DNA of 64,000 nucleotides, from contig JBHGNT010000024.1 of assembly GCA_043228905.1 (NCBI GenBank), forward strand, positions 124,001-188,000, written 5' to 3'. Origin of the DNA: Azolla caroliniana (taxonomy: Eukaryota; Polypodiophyta). Shown here piece after piece: positions 38,191 through 51,896 of this stretch; the first letter of the stretch is position 1; each line of letters begins with the position of its first letter. The position numbers and the translations under genes were made by a program. The notes beneath the pieces are model-generated. The model was not told the origin of the DNA, did not search any database, and saw nothing but the letters and a program-made list of their open reading frames with translations.

Positions 38191-41101
38191 AAAATTTTCA
38201 TACCTGGCTCGTGTGATATCGAATTTTTGTGTTCAAACATGCGAATCGAAGCTAACAACGCTACCTATGATATGGAATTAAAAAATCAAGATTTTGAAAC
38301 TCAGGTCGAGAGACATGACGAAAATAGCAAACTTGAGGAAGGAGTTGAGAAGAGCTAGTAGGTAAATTAAAATGTTCATACCTGGCTCGTGTGATATCGG
38401 ATTTTTGTTTTCAAACATGCGAATTGAAGCTAACAACGCTAGCTATGATATGGAATTAAAAAATCAAGAATATGAAACTCAGGTCGAGAGATGTGACGAA
38501 ATTACCAAATTTGAGAAGTGATTTGAGAGGAGCCCTTGAGTAAATTAAAATGTTCATATCGGGCTCGTGTGATATCGGATTTTTGTGTTCAAACATGCAA
38601 ATCGAAGCCAACAATGCTACCTATGATATGGAATTAAAAAATCAAGAATTTAAAACTCAGGTCGAGAGATGTGACGAAATTACCAAATTTGAAGAGTGAA
38701 TTGAGAAGAGCTAGTAGGTAAATTAAAATGTTCATATCGGGCTCGTGTGATATCGGATTATTGTGTTCAAACATGCAAATCGAAGCTGACAACGCTACCT
38801 ATGATATGGAATTAAAAAATCAAGAATTTGAAACTCAGGTCGAGAGAAATGACGAAAATAGCAAACTTGAGGAGGGAGTTGAGAGGAGCCCTTGAGTAAA
38901 TTAAAATGTTCATACCTGGCTCGTGTGATATCGGATTTTTGTGTTCAAACATGCGAATCGAAGCTGGCGACGCTACCTATGATATGGAATTAAAAAATCA
39001 AGATTTCGAAACTCAGGTCGAGAGACATGACGAAAATAGCAAACTTGAGGAGGGAGTTGAGAGGAGCCCTTGAGTTAATTAAAATGTTCATACCTGGCTC
39101 GTGTGGTATCGGATTTTTGTGTTCAAACATGCGAATCGAAGCTAACAATGCTAGCTATGATATGGAATTAAACAATCAAGATTTTAAAACTCAAGTCCAG
39201 AGACATGACGAAATTACCTAATTTGAGGAGTGAGTTGAGAAGAGCTAGTAGGTAAATTTAAATGTTCATACCTGGCTCGTGTCATATCGGATTTATGTGT
39301 TCAAATATGCGAATCGAAGCTAACAACGCTACCTATGATATGGAATTAAAAAATCAAGATTTTGAAACTCAGGTCGAGAGACATGACGAAAATAGCAAAC
39401 TTGAGGAGGGAGTTGAGAAGAGCCCTTGAGTAAATTAAAATTTTCATACCTGGCTCGTGTGATATCGAATTTTTGTGTTCAAACATGCGAATCGAAGCTA
39501 ACAAGGCTACCTATGATATGGAATTAAAAAATCAAGATTTTAAAACTCAGGTCGAGAGACATGACGAAAATAGCAAACTTGAGGAGGGAGTTGAGAGGAG
39601 CCCTTGAGTAAATTAAAATGTTCATACCTGGCTCGTGTGATATCGGATTTTTGTATTCAAACATGCAAACCGAAGCTAGCAATGCTAGCTATGATATGAA
39701 ATTAAAAAATCAAGATTTTAAAACTCAAGTCCAGAGACATGACGAAATTACCTAATTTGAGGAGTGAGTTGAGAAGAGCTAGTAGGTAAATTTAAATGTT
39801 CATACCTGGCTCGTGTCATATCGGATTTTTGTGTTCAAACATGCGAATCGAAGCTAACAACGCTAGCTATGATATAGAATTAAAAAATCAATATTTTGAA
39901 ATTCAGGTCGAGAGACATGACGAAAATACCAAACTTGAGGAGGGAGTTGAGAGGAGCCCTTGAGTAAATTAACATGTTCATACCTGGCTCGTGTGATATC
40001 GGATTTTTGTGTTCAAACATGCAAATCGAAGCTAACAACGCTACCTATGATATGGAATTAAAAAATCAAGATTTTATAACTCAAGTCCAGAGACATGACG
40101 AAATTACCAAATTTGAGGAGTGAGTTGAAAAGAGGTAGTAGGTAAATTAAAATGTTCATACCTGGCTCGTGTCATATCGGATTTATGTGTTCAAATATGC
40201 GAATCGAAGCTAACACCGCTAGCTATGAGATGGAATTAAAAAATCAAGATTTTGAAACTCCGGTCGACAGACATGATGAAAATAGCAAACTTGAGGAGGG
40301 AGTGGAGAAGAGCCCTTGAGTAAATTAAAATGTTCATACCTTGCTCGTGTGATATCGAATTTTTGTGTTCAAACATGCGAATCGAAGCTAACAACCCTAC
40401 CTATGATATGGAATTAAAAAATCAAGATTTTGAAACTCAGGTCGAGAGACATGACGAAAATAGCAAACTTGAGGAGGGAGTTGAGAGGAGCACTTGAGTA
40501 AATTAAAATGTTCATACCTGGCTCGTGTGATATCGGAGTTTTGTGTTCAAACATGCGAATCGAAGCTGGCGACGCTACCTATGATATGGAATTAAAAAAT
40601 CAAGATTTTGAAACTCAGGTCGAGAGACATAACGAAAATAGCAAACTTGAGGAGGGGGTTGAGAGGAGCCCTTGAGTAAATTAAAATGTTCATAGCTGGC
40701 TCTTGTGATATCGGATTTTTGTGTTCAAACATGCAAATCGAAGCTAACAACGCTACCTATGATATGGAATTAAAAAATCAAGATTTTAAAACGCAAGTCC
40801 AGAGACATGACGAAATTACCAAATTTGAGGAGTGAGTTGAGAAGAGGTAGTAGGTAAATTAAAATGTTCATACCTGGCTCGTGTCATATCGGATTTATGT
40901 GTTCAAATATGCGAATCGAAGCTAACAACGCTACCTATGATATGGAATTAAAAAATCAAGATTTTAAAACTCAGGTCGAGAGACATGACGAAAATAGCAA
41001 ACTTGAGGAGGGAGTTGAGAGGAGCCCTTGAGTAAATTAAAATGTTCATACCTGGCTCGTGTGATATCGGATGTTTGTGTTCAAACATGCGAATCGAAGC
41101 T
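38191..41101 (+). repeat. Less regular satellite stretch with many private variants
   Basis: About 16 monomers without a local period. Private or rare changes are common: TTGTTTTCAAAC, GCGAATTGAAGC, GAATATGAAAC, GAAGCCAACAATG, GAAGCTGACAACG, AGAAATGACG, AATCAATATTTTG, TTTTATAACTC, CTCCGGTCGACAG, AACACCGC, TACCTTGCTCG and GAGCACTTGAG. Most of 38191-40516 reappears at 60975-63300. The rest, to 41101, has no close full-length partner that I found. No gene is present. Confidence 0.85.
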
Positions 41102-42752
41102 GGCGACGCTACCTATGATATGGAACTAAAAAATCAAGATTTTGAAACTCAGGTCGAGAGACATAACGAAAATAGCAAACATGAGGAGGGAGTTGAGAGG
41201 AGCCCTTGAGTAAATTAAAATGTTCATACCTGGCTCTTGTGATATCGGATTTTTGTGTTCAAACATGCGAATCGAAGCTAACAACGCTAGCTATGATATG
41301 GAATTAGAAAATCAAGATTTTGAAACTCAGGTCCAGAGACATGACGAAATTACCTAATTTGAGGAGTGAGTTGAGAAGAGCTAGTAGGTAAATTTAAATG
41401 TTCATACCTGGCTCGTGTCATATCGGATTTATGTGTTCAAATATGCGAATCGAAGCTAACAACGCTAGCTATGATATGGAATTAAAAAATCAAGATTTTG
41501 AAACTCAGGTCGAGAGACATGACGAAAATAGCAAACTTGAGGAGGGAGTTGAGAAGAGCCCTTGAGTAAATTAAAATGTTCATACCTGGCTCGTGTGATA
41601 TCGAATTTTTGTGTTCAAACATGCGAATCGAAGCTAACAACGCTACCTATGATATGGAATCAAAAAATCAAGATTTTAAAACTCAGGTCGAGAGACATGA
41701 CGAAAATAGCAAACTTGAGGAGGGAGTTGAGAGGAGCCCTTGAGTAAATTAAAATGTTCATACCTAGCTCGTGTGATATCGGATTTTTGTGTTCAAACAT
41801 GCGAATCGAAGCTAACAACGCTAGCTATGATATGGAATTTAAAAATCAAGTTTTTGAAACTCAGGTCGAGAGACATGACGAAAATTGCAAACTTGAGGAG
41901 GGAGTTGAGAGGAGCCCTTGAGTAAATTAAAATGTTCATACCTGGCTCGTGTGATATCGGACTTTTGTGTTCAAACATGCGACTCGAAGCTGGCGACGCT
42001 AGCTATGATATGGAATTAAAAAATCAAGATTTTGAAACTCAGGTCGAGAGACATAACGAAAATAGCAAACTTGAGGAGGGGGTTGAGAGGAGCCCTTGAG
42101 TAAATTAAAATGTTCATACCTGGCTCGTGTGATATCGGATTTTTGTGTTCAAACATGCAAATGTAAGCTAACAACGCTACCTATGATTTGGAATTAAAAA
42201 ATCAAGATTTTGAAATTCAGGTCGAGAGACATGACGAAAATAGCAAACTTGAGGAAGGAGTTGAGAAGAGCTAGTAGGTAAATTAAAATGTTCATACCTG
42301 GCTCGTGTGATATCGGATTTTTGTGTTCGAACATGCAAATCGAAGCTAACAACGCTACCTATGATATGGGATTAAAAAATCAAGAATTTGAAACTCAGGT
42401 CGAGAGATGTGACGAAATTACCAAATTTGAGAAATGATTTGAGAGGAGCCCTTGAGTAAATTAAAATGTTCATATCGGGCTCGTGTGATATCGGATTTTT
42501 GTGTTCAAACATGCAAATCGAAGCTAACAATGCTACCTATGATATCGGATTAAAAAATCAAGATTTTGAAACTCAGGTCGAGAGACATGACGAAAATAGC
42601 AAACTTGAGGAGGGAGTTGAGAGGAGCCCTTGAGTAAATTAAAATGTTCATACCTGGCTCTTGTGATATTGGATTTTTGTGTTCAAACATGCGAATCGAA
42701 GCTGGCGACGCTACCTATGATATGGAATTAAAAAATCAAGATTTTGAAACTT
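41102..42752 (+). repeat. Distant copy of 11339-12989
   Basis: Matches 11339-12989 at offset 29,763 bp and, from 41719 on, also 21338 onward at offset 20,381 bp. Few differences were seen: CAAACATGAGG near 41169, and GGACTTTTG with GCGACTCGAAGC near 41960-41990. Like copy B it goes on without the 215-bp monomer. Confidence 0.9.
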
Positions 42753-45700
42753 AGGTCGAGAGACATGACGAAAATAGCAAACCTTTGGAGGGAGTTGAGA
42801 GGAGCCCTTGAGTAAATTAAAATGTTCATACCTGGCTCGTGTGATATCGGATTTTTGTGTTCAAACATGCAAATCGAAGCTAACAACGCTACCTATGATA
42901 TGGAATTAAAAAATCAAGATTTTAAAACTCAAGTCCAGAGACATGACGAAAATAGCAAACTTGAGGAGGGAGTAGAGAGGAGCCCTTGAGTAAAGTAAAA
43001 TATTCATACCTGGCTCGTGTGATATCGGATTTTTGTGTTCAAACATGCCAATCGAAGCTAACAACGCTAGCTATGGTATGGAATTAAAAAATCAAGAATT
43101 TGAAACTCAGGTCGAGAGATGTGACGAAATTACCAAATTTGAGGAGTGATTTGAGAGGAGCCCTTGAGTAAATTAAAATGTTCATATCGGGCTCGTGTGA
43201 TATCGGATTTTTGTGTTCAAACATGCAAATCGAAGCTAACAACGCTACCTATGATATGGAATTAAAAAATCAAGATTTTGAAACTCAGGTCGAGAGACAT
43301 GACGAAATTACCAAATTGGAGGAGTGAGTTGAGAAGAGGTAGTAGGTAAATTAAAATGTTCATACCTGGCTCGTGTCATATCGGATTTTTGTGTTCAAAC
43401 ATGCGAATCGAAGCTAACAACGCTACCTATGATATGGAATTAAAAAAACAAGATTTTGAAACTCAGGTCGAGAGACATGACGAAAATAGCAAACTTGAGG
43501 AGGGAGTTGAGAGGAGCCCTTGAGTAAATTAAAATGTTCATACCTGGCTCGTGTGATATAGGATTTTTGTGTTCAAACATGCGAATCGAAGCTGGCGACG
43601 CTACCTATGATATGGAATTAAAAAATCAAGATTTTGAACCTCAGGTCGAGAGACATGACGAAAATAGCAAACTTGAGGAGGGAGTTGAGAGGAGCCCTTG
43701 AGTAAATTAAAATGTTCATACCTGGCTCGTGTGATATCGGATTTTTGTGTTCAAACATGCGAATCGAAGCTAACAACGCTAGCTATGATATGGAATTAAA
43801 AAATCAAGATTTTAAACCTCAAGTCCAGAGACATGACGAAAATAGCAAACTTGAGGAGGGAGTTGAGAGGAGCCCTTGAGTAAATTAAAATGTTCATACC
43901 TGACTCGTGTGATATCGGATTTTTGTGTTCAAACATGTGAATCGAAGCTAACAACCCTACCTATGATATGGAATTAAAAAATCAAGATTTTGAAACTCAG
44001 GTCGAGAGACATGACGAAAATAGCAAACCTTTGGAGGGAGTTGAGAGGAGCCCTTGAGTAAATTAAAATGTTCATACCTGGCTCGTGTGATATCGGATTT
44101 TTGTGTTCAAACATGCAAATCGAAGCTAACAACGCTACCTATGATATGGAATTAAAAAATCAAGATTTTAAAACTCAAGTCCAGAGACATGACGAAAATA
44201 GCAAACTTGAGGAGGGAGTAGAGAGGAGCCCTTGAGTAAAGTAAAATATTCATACCTGGCTCGTGTGATATCGGATTTTTGTGTTCAAACATGCGAATCG
44301 AAGCTAACAACGCTACCTATGATATGGAATTAAAAAATCAAGATTTTAAAACTCAGGTCGAGAGACATGACGAAAATAGCAAACTTGAGGAGGGAGTTGA
44401 GAGGAGCCCTTGAGTAAATTAAAATGTTCATACCTGGCTCGTGTGATATCGGATTTATGTGTTCAAACATGCGAATCGAAGCTAACAACGCTACCTATGA
44501 TATGGAATTAAAAAATCAAGAATTTGAAACTCAGGTCGAGAGATGTGACGAAATTACCAAATTTGAGGAGTGATTTCAGAGGAGCCCTTGAGTAAATTAA
44601 AATGTTCATATCGGGCTCGTGTGATATCGGATTTTTGTGTTCAAACATGCAAATCGAAGCTAACAATGCTACCTATGATATCGGATTAAAAAATCAAGAT
44701 TTTGAAACTCAGGTCGAGAGACATGACGAAAATAGCAAACTTGAGGAGGGAGTTGAGAGGAGCCCTTGAGTAAATTAAAATGTTCATACCTGGCTCGTGT
44801 GATATTGGATTTTTGTGTTCAAACATGCGAATCGAAGCTAACAACGCTAGCTATGATATGGAATTAAAAAATCAAGATTTTGAAACTCAGGTCGAGAGAC
44901 ATGACGAAAATAGCAAACTTGAGGAGGGAGTTGAGAAGAGCCCTTGAGTAAATTAAAATGTTCATACCTGGCTCGTGTGATATCGAATTTTTGTGTTCAA
45001 ACATGCGAATCGAAGCTTGCAACGCTAGCTATGATATGGAATTAAAAAATCAAGATTTTGAAACTCAGGTCGAGAGACATGACGAAAATAGCAAACTTGA
45101 GGAGGGAGTTGAGAAGAGCCCTTGAGTAAATTAAAATGTTCATACCTAGCTCGTGTGATATCGAATTTTTGTGTTCAAACATGCGAATCGAAGCTAACAA
45201 CGCTAGCTATGATATGGAATTAAAAAATCAAGAATTTGAAACTCAGGTCGAGAGATGTGACGAAATTACCAAATTTGAGGAGTGATTTCAGAGGAGCCCT
45301 TGAGTAAATTAAAATGTTCATATCGGGCTCGTGTGATATCGGATTTTTGTGTTCAAACATGCAAATCGAAGCTAACAACGCTACCTATGATATGGAATTA
45401 AAAAATCAAGATTTTGAAACTCAGGTCGAGAGACATGACGAAAATAGCAAACTTGAGGAGGGAGTTGAGAGGAGCCCTTGAGTAAATTAAAATGTTCATA
45501 CCTGGCTCGTCTGGTATCGGATTTTTGTGTTCAAACATGCGAATCGAAGCTCGCGACGCTACCTATGATATGGAATTAAGAAATCAAGATTTTGAAAGTC
45601 AGGTCGAGAGATGTGACGAAATTACCAAATTTGAGGAGTGATTTGAGAGGAGCCCTTGAGTAAATTAAAATGTTCATATCGGGCTCGTGTGATATCGGAT

Positions 45701-45771
45701 TTTTGTGTTCAAACATGCAAATCGAAGCTAACAACGCTACCTATGATATGGAATTAAAAAATCAAGATTTT
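42753..45771 (+). repeat. 25-monomer higher-order repeat (4450 bp period), copy 1
   Basis: Matches 47203-50221 at offset 4450 bp (25 monomers) and 27623-30641 at offset 15,130 bp. Order of tags: AAACCTTTGG, GGGAGTAGAG, AAATATTCATACC with CTATGGTATGG, AAATTGGAGG, AAAAAACAAG, GTGATATAGG, TTTTAAACCTC, CATGTGAATCG, then GGATTTATGTG, GATATCGGATT, GAAGCTTGCAACG and GCTCGCGACG. A patch near 43949 (AACAACCCTACC) differs from both relatives. Confidence 0.92.
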
Positions 45772-47090
45772 GAAACTCAGGTCGAGAGACATGACGAAAA
45801 TAGCAAACTTGAGGAGGAAGTTGAGAGGGGCCCTTGAGTAAATTAAAATGTTCATACCTGGCTCGTCTGGTATCGGATTTTTGTGTTCAAACATGCGAAT
45901 CGAAGCTCGCGACGCTACCTATGATATGGAATTAAGAAATCAAGATTTTGAAACTCAGGTCGAGAGATGTGACGAAATTACCAAATTTGAGGAGTGATTT
46001 GAGAGGAGCCCTTGAGTAAATTAAAATGTTCATATCGGGCTCGTGTGATATCGGATTTTTGTGTTCAAACATGCAAATCGAAGCTAACAACGCTACCTAT
46101 GATATGGAATTAAAAAATCAAGAATTTGAAACTCAGGTCGAGAGACATGACGAAAATAGCAAACTTGAGGAGGGAGTTGAGAAGAGCCCTTGAGTAAATT
46201 AAAATGTTCATACCTAGCTCGTGTGATATCGAATTTTTGTGTTCAAACATGCGAATCGAAGCTAACAACGCTAGCTATGATATGGAATTAAAAAATCAAG
46301 AATTTGAAACTCAGGTCGAGAGATGTGACGAAATTACCAAATTTGAGGAGTGATTTCAGAGGAGCCCTTGAGTAAATTAAAATGTTCATATCGGGCTCGT
46401 GTGATATCGGATTTTTGTGTTCAAACATGCAAATCGAAGCTAACAACGCTACCTATGATATGGAATTAAAAAATCAAGATTTTGAAACTCAGGTCGAGAG
46501 ACATGACGAAAATAGCAAACTTGAGGAGGGAGTTGAGAGGAGCCCTTGAGTAAATTAAAATGTTCATACCTGGCTCGTCTGGTATCGGATTTTTGTGTTC
46601 AAACATGCGAATCGAAGCTCGCGACGCTACCTATGATATGGAATTAAGAAATCAAGATTTTGAAAGTCAGGTCGAGAGATGTGACGAAATTACCAAATTT
46701 GAGGAGTGATTTGAGAGGAGCCCTTGAGTAAATTAAAATGTTCATATCGGGCTCGTGTGATATCGGATTTTTGTGTTCAAACATGCAAATCGAAGCTAAC
46801 AACGCTACCTATGATATGGAATTAAAAAATCAAGAATTTGAAACTCAGGTCGAGAGACATGACGAAAATAGCAAACTTGAGGAGGAAGTTGAGAGGGGCC
46901 CTTGAGTAAATTAAAATGTTCATACCTGGCTCGTCTGGTATCGGATTTTTGTGTTCAAACATGCGAATCGAAGCTCGCGACGCTACCTATGATATGGAAT
47001 TAAGAAATCAAGATTTTGAAACTCAGGTCGAGAGATGTGACGAAATTACCAAATTTGAGGAGTGATTTGAGAGGAGCCCTTGAGTAAATT
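45133..47090 (+). repeat. Local 6-monomer tandem repeat (1068 bp), almost two copies
   Basis: Bases 45133-46200 and 46201-47090 show the same unit order: CCTAGCTCG/ATCGAATTT, TATCGGG, GCTCGCGACG with GAAAGTC, a unit ending GAGGAAGTTGAGAGGGGCC, and GCTCGCGACG with GAAACTC. The GAGGAAGTTGAGAGGGG end appears only in these two places in the window. This insert supplies the difference between the ends of the 25-monomer copies. Confidence 0.87.
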
Positions 47091-47202
47091 AAAATGTTCA
47101 TATCGGGCTCGTGTGATATCGGATTTTTGTGTTCAAACATGCAAATCGAAGCTAACAACGCTACCTATGATATGGAATTAAAAAATCAAGATTTTGAAAC
47201 TC

Positions 47203-50200
47203 AGGTCGAGAGACATGACGAAAATAGCAAACCTTTGGAGGGAGTTGAGAGGAGCCCTTGAGTAAATTAAAATGTTCATACCTGGCTCGTGTGATATCGG
47301 ATTTTTGTGTTCAAACATGCAAATCGAAGCTAACAACGCTACCTATGATATGGAATTAAAAAATCAAGATTTTAAAACTCAAGTCCAGAGACATGACGAA
47401 AATAGCAAACTTGAGGAGGGAGTAGAGAGGAGCCCTTGAGTAAAGTAAAATATTCATACCTAGCTCGTGTGATATCGGATTTTTGTGTTCAAACATGCCA
47501 ATCGAAGCTAACAACGCTAGCTATGGTATGGAATTAAAAAATCAAGAATTTGAAACTCAGGTCGAGAGATGTGACGAAATTACCAAATTTGAGGAGTGAT
47601 TTGAGAGGAGCCCTTGAGTAAATTAAAATGTTCATATCGGGCTCGTGTGATATCGGATTTTTGTGTTCAAACATGCAAATCGAAGCTAACAACGCTACCT
47701 ATGATATGGAATTAAAAAATCAAGATTTTGAAACTCAGGTCGAGAGACATGACGAAATTACCAAATTGGAGGAGTGAGTTGAGAAGAGGTAGTAGGTAAA
47801 TTAAAATGTTCATACCTGGCTCGTGTCATATCGGATTTTTGTGTTCAAACATGCGAATCGAAGCTAACAACGCTACCTATGATATGGAATTAAAAAAACA
47901 AGATTTTGAAACTCAGGTCGAGAGACATGACGAAAATAGCAAACTTGAGGAGGGAGTTGAGAGGAGCCCTTGAGTAAATTAAAATGTTCATACCTGGCTC
48001 GTGTGATATAGGATTTTTGTGTTCAAACATGCGAATCGAAGCTGGCGACGCTACCTATGATATGGAATTAAAAAATCAAGATTTTGAACCTCAGGTCGAG
48101 AGACATGACGAAAATAGCAAACTTGAGGAGGGAGTTGAGAGGAGCCCTTGAGTAAATTAAAATGTTCATACCTGGCTCGTGTGATATCGGATTTTTGTGT
48201 TCAAACATGCGAATCGAAGCTAACAACGCTAGCTATGATATGGAATTAAAAAATCAAGATTTTAAACCTCAAGTCCAGAGACATGACGAAAATAGCAAAC
48301 TTGAGGAGGGAGTTGAGAGGAGCCCTTGAGTAAATTAAAATGTTCATACCTGACTCGTGTGATATCGGATTTTTGTGTTAAAACATGTGAATCGAAGCTG
48401 GCGACGCTACCTATGATATGGAATTAAAAAATCAAGATTTTGAAACTCAGGTCGAGAGACATGACGAAAATAGCAAACCTTTGGAGGGAGTTGAGAGGAG
48501 CCCTTGAGTAAATTAAAATGTTCATACCTGGCTCGTGTGATATCGGATTTTTGTGTTCAAACATGCAAATCGAAGCTAACAACGCTACCTATGATATGGA
48601 ATTAAAAAATCAAGATTTTAAAACTCAAGTCCAGAGACATGACGAAAATAGCAAACTTGAGGAGGGAGTAGAGAGGAGCCCTTGAGTAAAGTAAAATATT
48701 CATACCTGGCTCGTGTGATATCGGATTTTTGTGTTCAAACATGCGAATCGAAGCTAACAACGCTACCTATGATATGGAATTAAAAAATCAAGATTTTAAA
48801 ACTCAGGTCGAGAGACATGACGAAAATAGCAAACTTGAGGAGGGAGTTGAGAGGAGCCCTTGAGTAAATTAAAATGTTCATACCTGGCTCGTGTGATATC
48901 GGATTTATGTGTTCAAACATGCGAATCGAAGCTAACAACGCTACCTATGATATGGAATTAAAAAATCAAGAATTTGAAACTCAGGTCGAGAGATGTGACG
49001 AAATTACCAAATTTGAGGAGTGATTTGAGAGGAGCCCTTGAGTAAATTAAAATGTTCATATCGGGCTCGTGTGATATCGGATTTTTGTGTTCAAACATGC
49101 AAATCGAAGCTAACAATGCTACCTATGATATCGGATTAAAAAATCAAGATTTTGAAACTCAGGTCGAGAGACATGACGAAAATAGCAAACTTGAGGAGGG
49201 AGTTGAGAGGAGCCCTTGAGTAAATTAAAATGTTCATACCTGGCTCGTGTGATATTGGATTTTTGTGTTCAAACATGCGAATCGAAGCTAACAACGCTAG
49301 CTATGATATGGAATTAAAAAATCAAGATTTTGAAACTCAGGTCGAGAGACATGACGAAAATAGCAAACTTGAGGAGGGAGTTGAGAAGAGCCCTTGAGTA
49401 AATTAAAATGTTCATACCTGGCTCGTGTGATATCGAATTTTTGTGTTCAAACATGCGAATCGAAGCTTGCAACGCTAGCTATGATATGGAATTAAAAAAT
49501 CAAGATTTTGAAACTCAGGTCGAGAGACATGACGAAAATAGCAAACTTGAGGAGGGAGTTGAGAAGAGCCCTTGAGTAAATTAAAATGTTCATACCTAGC
49601 TCGTGTGATATCGAATTTTTGTGTTCAAACATGCGAATCGAAGCTAACAACGCTAGCTATGATATGGAATTAAAAAATCAAGAATTTGAAACTCAGGTCG
49701 AGAGATGTGACGAAATTACCAAATTTGAGGAGTGATTTCAGAGGAGCCCTTGAGTAAATTAAAATGTTCATATCGGGCTCGTGTGATATCGGATTTTTGT
49801 GTTCAAACATGCAAATCGAAGCTAACAACGCTACCTATGATATGGAATTAAAAAATCAAGATTTTGAAACTCAGGTCGAGAGACATGACGAAAATAGCAA
49901 ACTTGAGGAGGGAGTTGAGAGGAGCCCTTGAGTAAATTAAAATGTTCATACCTGGCTCGTCTGGTATCGGATTTTTGTGTTCAAACATGCGAATCGAAGC
50001 TCGCGACGCTACCTATGATATGGAATTAAGAAATCAAGATTTTGAAAGTCAGGTCGAGAGATGTGACGAAATTACCAAATTTGAGGAGTGATTTGAGAGG
50101 AGCCCTTGAGTAAATTAAAATGTTCATATCGGGCTCGTGTGATATCGGATTTTTGTGTTCAAACATGCAAATCGAAGCTAACAACGCTACCTATGATATG

Positions 50201-50221
50201 GAATTCAAAAATCAAGATTTT
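47203..50221 (+). repeat. 25-monomer higher-order repeat (4450 bp period), copy 2
   Basis: Second copy of 42753-45771. Private differences include CCTAGCTCG near 47459, TGTTAAAACATG near 48376, and GAAGCTGGCGACG where copy 1 has AACAACCCTACC. It keeps matching 30642-30928 past its right end (offset 19,580 bp), while copy 1 diverges at 45772. Copy 2 thus retains the ancestral right flank. Confidence 0.92.
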
Positions 50222-51896
50222 AAAACTCAGGTCGAGAGACATGACGAAAATAGCAAACTTGAGGAGGGAGTTGAGAGGAGCCCTTGAGTAAATTAAAATG
50301 TTCATACCTGGCTCGTGTGATATCGGATTTTTGTGTTCAAACATGCAAATCGAAGCTAGCAACGCTAGCTATGATATGGAATTAAAAAATCAAGAATTTG
50401 AAACTCAGGTCGAGAGACATGACGAAAATAGCAAACGTGAGGAGGGAGTTGAGAGGAGCCCTTGAGTAAATTAAAATGTTCATACCTGACTCGTGTGATA
50501 TCGGATTTATTTGTTCAAATATGCGAATCGAAGCTAACAACGCTAGCTATGATATGGAATTAAAAAATCAAGATTTTGAAACTCAGGTCGAGAGACATGA
50601 CGAAAATAGCAAACTTGAGGAGGGAGTTGAGAAGAGCCCTTGAGTAAATTAAAATGTTCATACCTGGCTCGTGTGATATCGAATTTTTGTGTTCAAACAT
50701 GCGAATCGAAGCTAACAACGCTACCTATGATATGGAATTAAAAAATCAAGATTTTAAAACTCAGGTCGAGAGACATGACGTAAATAGCAAACTTGAGGAG
50801 GGAGTTGAGAGGAGCCCTTGAGTAAATTAAAATGTTCATATCGGGCTCGTGTGATATCGGATTTTTGTGTTCAAACATGCAAATCGAAGCTAACAATGCT
50901 AGCTATGATATGGAATTAAAAAATCAAGAATTTGAAACTCAGGTCGAGAGATGTGACGAAATTACCAAATTTGAGAAATGATTTGAGAGGAGCCCTTGAG
51001 TAAATTAAAATGTTCATATCGGGCTCGTGTGATATCGGATTTTTGTGTTCAAACATGCAAATCGAAGCTAACAATACTAGCTATGATATGGAATTAAAAA
51101 ATCAAGAATTTGAAACTCAGGTCGAGAGATGTGACGAAATTACCAAATTTGAGAAATGATTTGAGAGGAGCCCTTGAGTAAATTAAAATGTTCATATCGG
51201 GCTCGTGTGATATCGGATTTTTGTGTTCAAACATGCAAATCGAAGCTAACAATGCTACCTATGATATGGAATTAAAAAATCAAGAATTTGAAACTCAGGT
51301 CGAGAGATGTGACGAAATTACCAAATTTGAAGAGTGAATTGAGAAGAGCTAGTAGGTAAATTAAAATGTTCATATCGGGCTCGTGTGATATCGGATTATT
51401 GTGTTCAAACATGCAAATCGAAGCTAACAACGCTACCTATGATATGGAATTAAAAAATCAAGATTTTGAAACTCAGGTCGAGAGACATGACGAAAATAGC
51501 AAACTTGAGGAGGGAGTTGAGAGGAGCCCTTGAGTAAATTAAAATGTTCATACCTGGCTCTTGTGATATTGGATTTTTGTGTTCAAACATGCAAATCGAA
51601 GCTAGCAACGCTAGCTATGATATGGAATTAAAAAATCAAGATTTTGAAACTCAGGTCGAGAGACATGACGAAAATAGCAAACTTGAGGAGGGAGTTGAGA
51701 GGAGCCCTTGAGTAAATTAAAATGTTCATACCTGGCTCGTGTGATATCGGATTTTTGTGTTCAAACATGCGAATCGAAGCTGGCGACGCTACCTATGATA
51801 TGGAACTAAAAAATCAAGATTTTGAACCTCAGGTCGAGAGACATGACGAAAATAGCAAACTTGAGGAGGGAGTTGAGAGGAGCCCTTGAGTAAATT
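50222..51896 (+). repeat. Entry to the 13-16-monomer repeat family
   Basis: Nine monomers from the end of the 25-monomer block to the first GAAGCTTGCAACG unit of the next family. They run in the order p q r s t t u v f a, counting the p unit at 50117; compare 51897-59728. An EcoRI site (GAATTC) near 50201 arises from a single A-to-C change in p and was not seen elsewhere. The doubled t (50829 and 51007, AACAATACTAGC in the second) recurs at 63289-63644. No gene is present. Confidence 0.87.
51600..51616 (+). repeat. Short perfect inverted repeat in subtype f
   Basis: AGCTAGC, AAC, GCTAGCT: a 7-bp stem with a 3-base loop at monomer positions 60-76. The same form is in the f, q and h subtypes, for example 2974-2990 and near 30774, 33088, 34334, 36826, 54270 and 58364. 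Most other subtypes carry GCTAACAACGCTAGC or GGCGACGCTACC, where the stem is broken. Whether it forms a structure in the cell is unknown. Confidence 0.8.
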
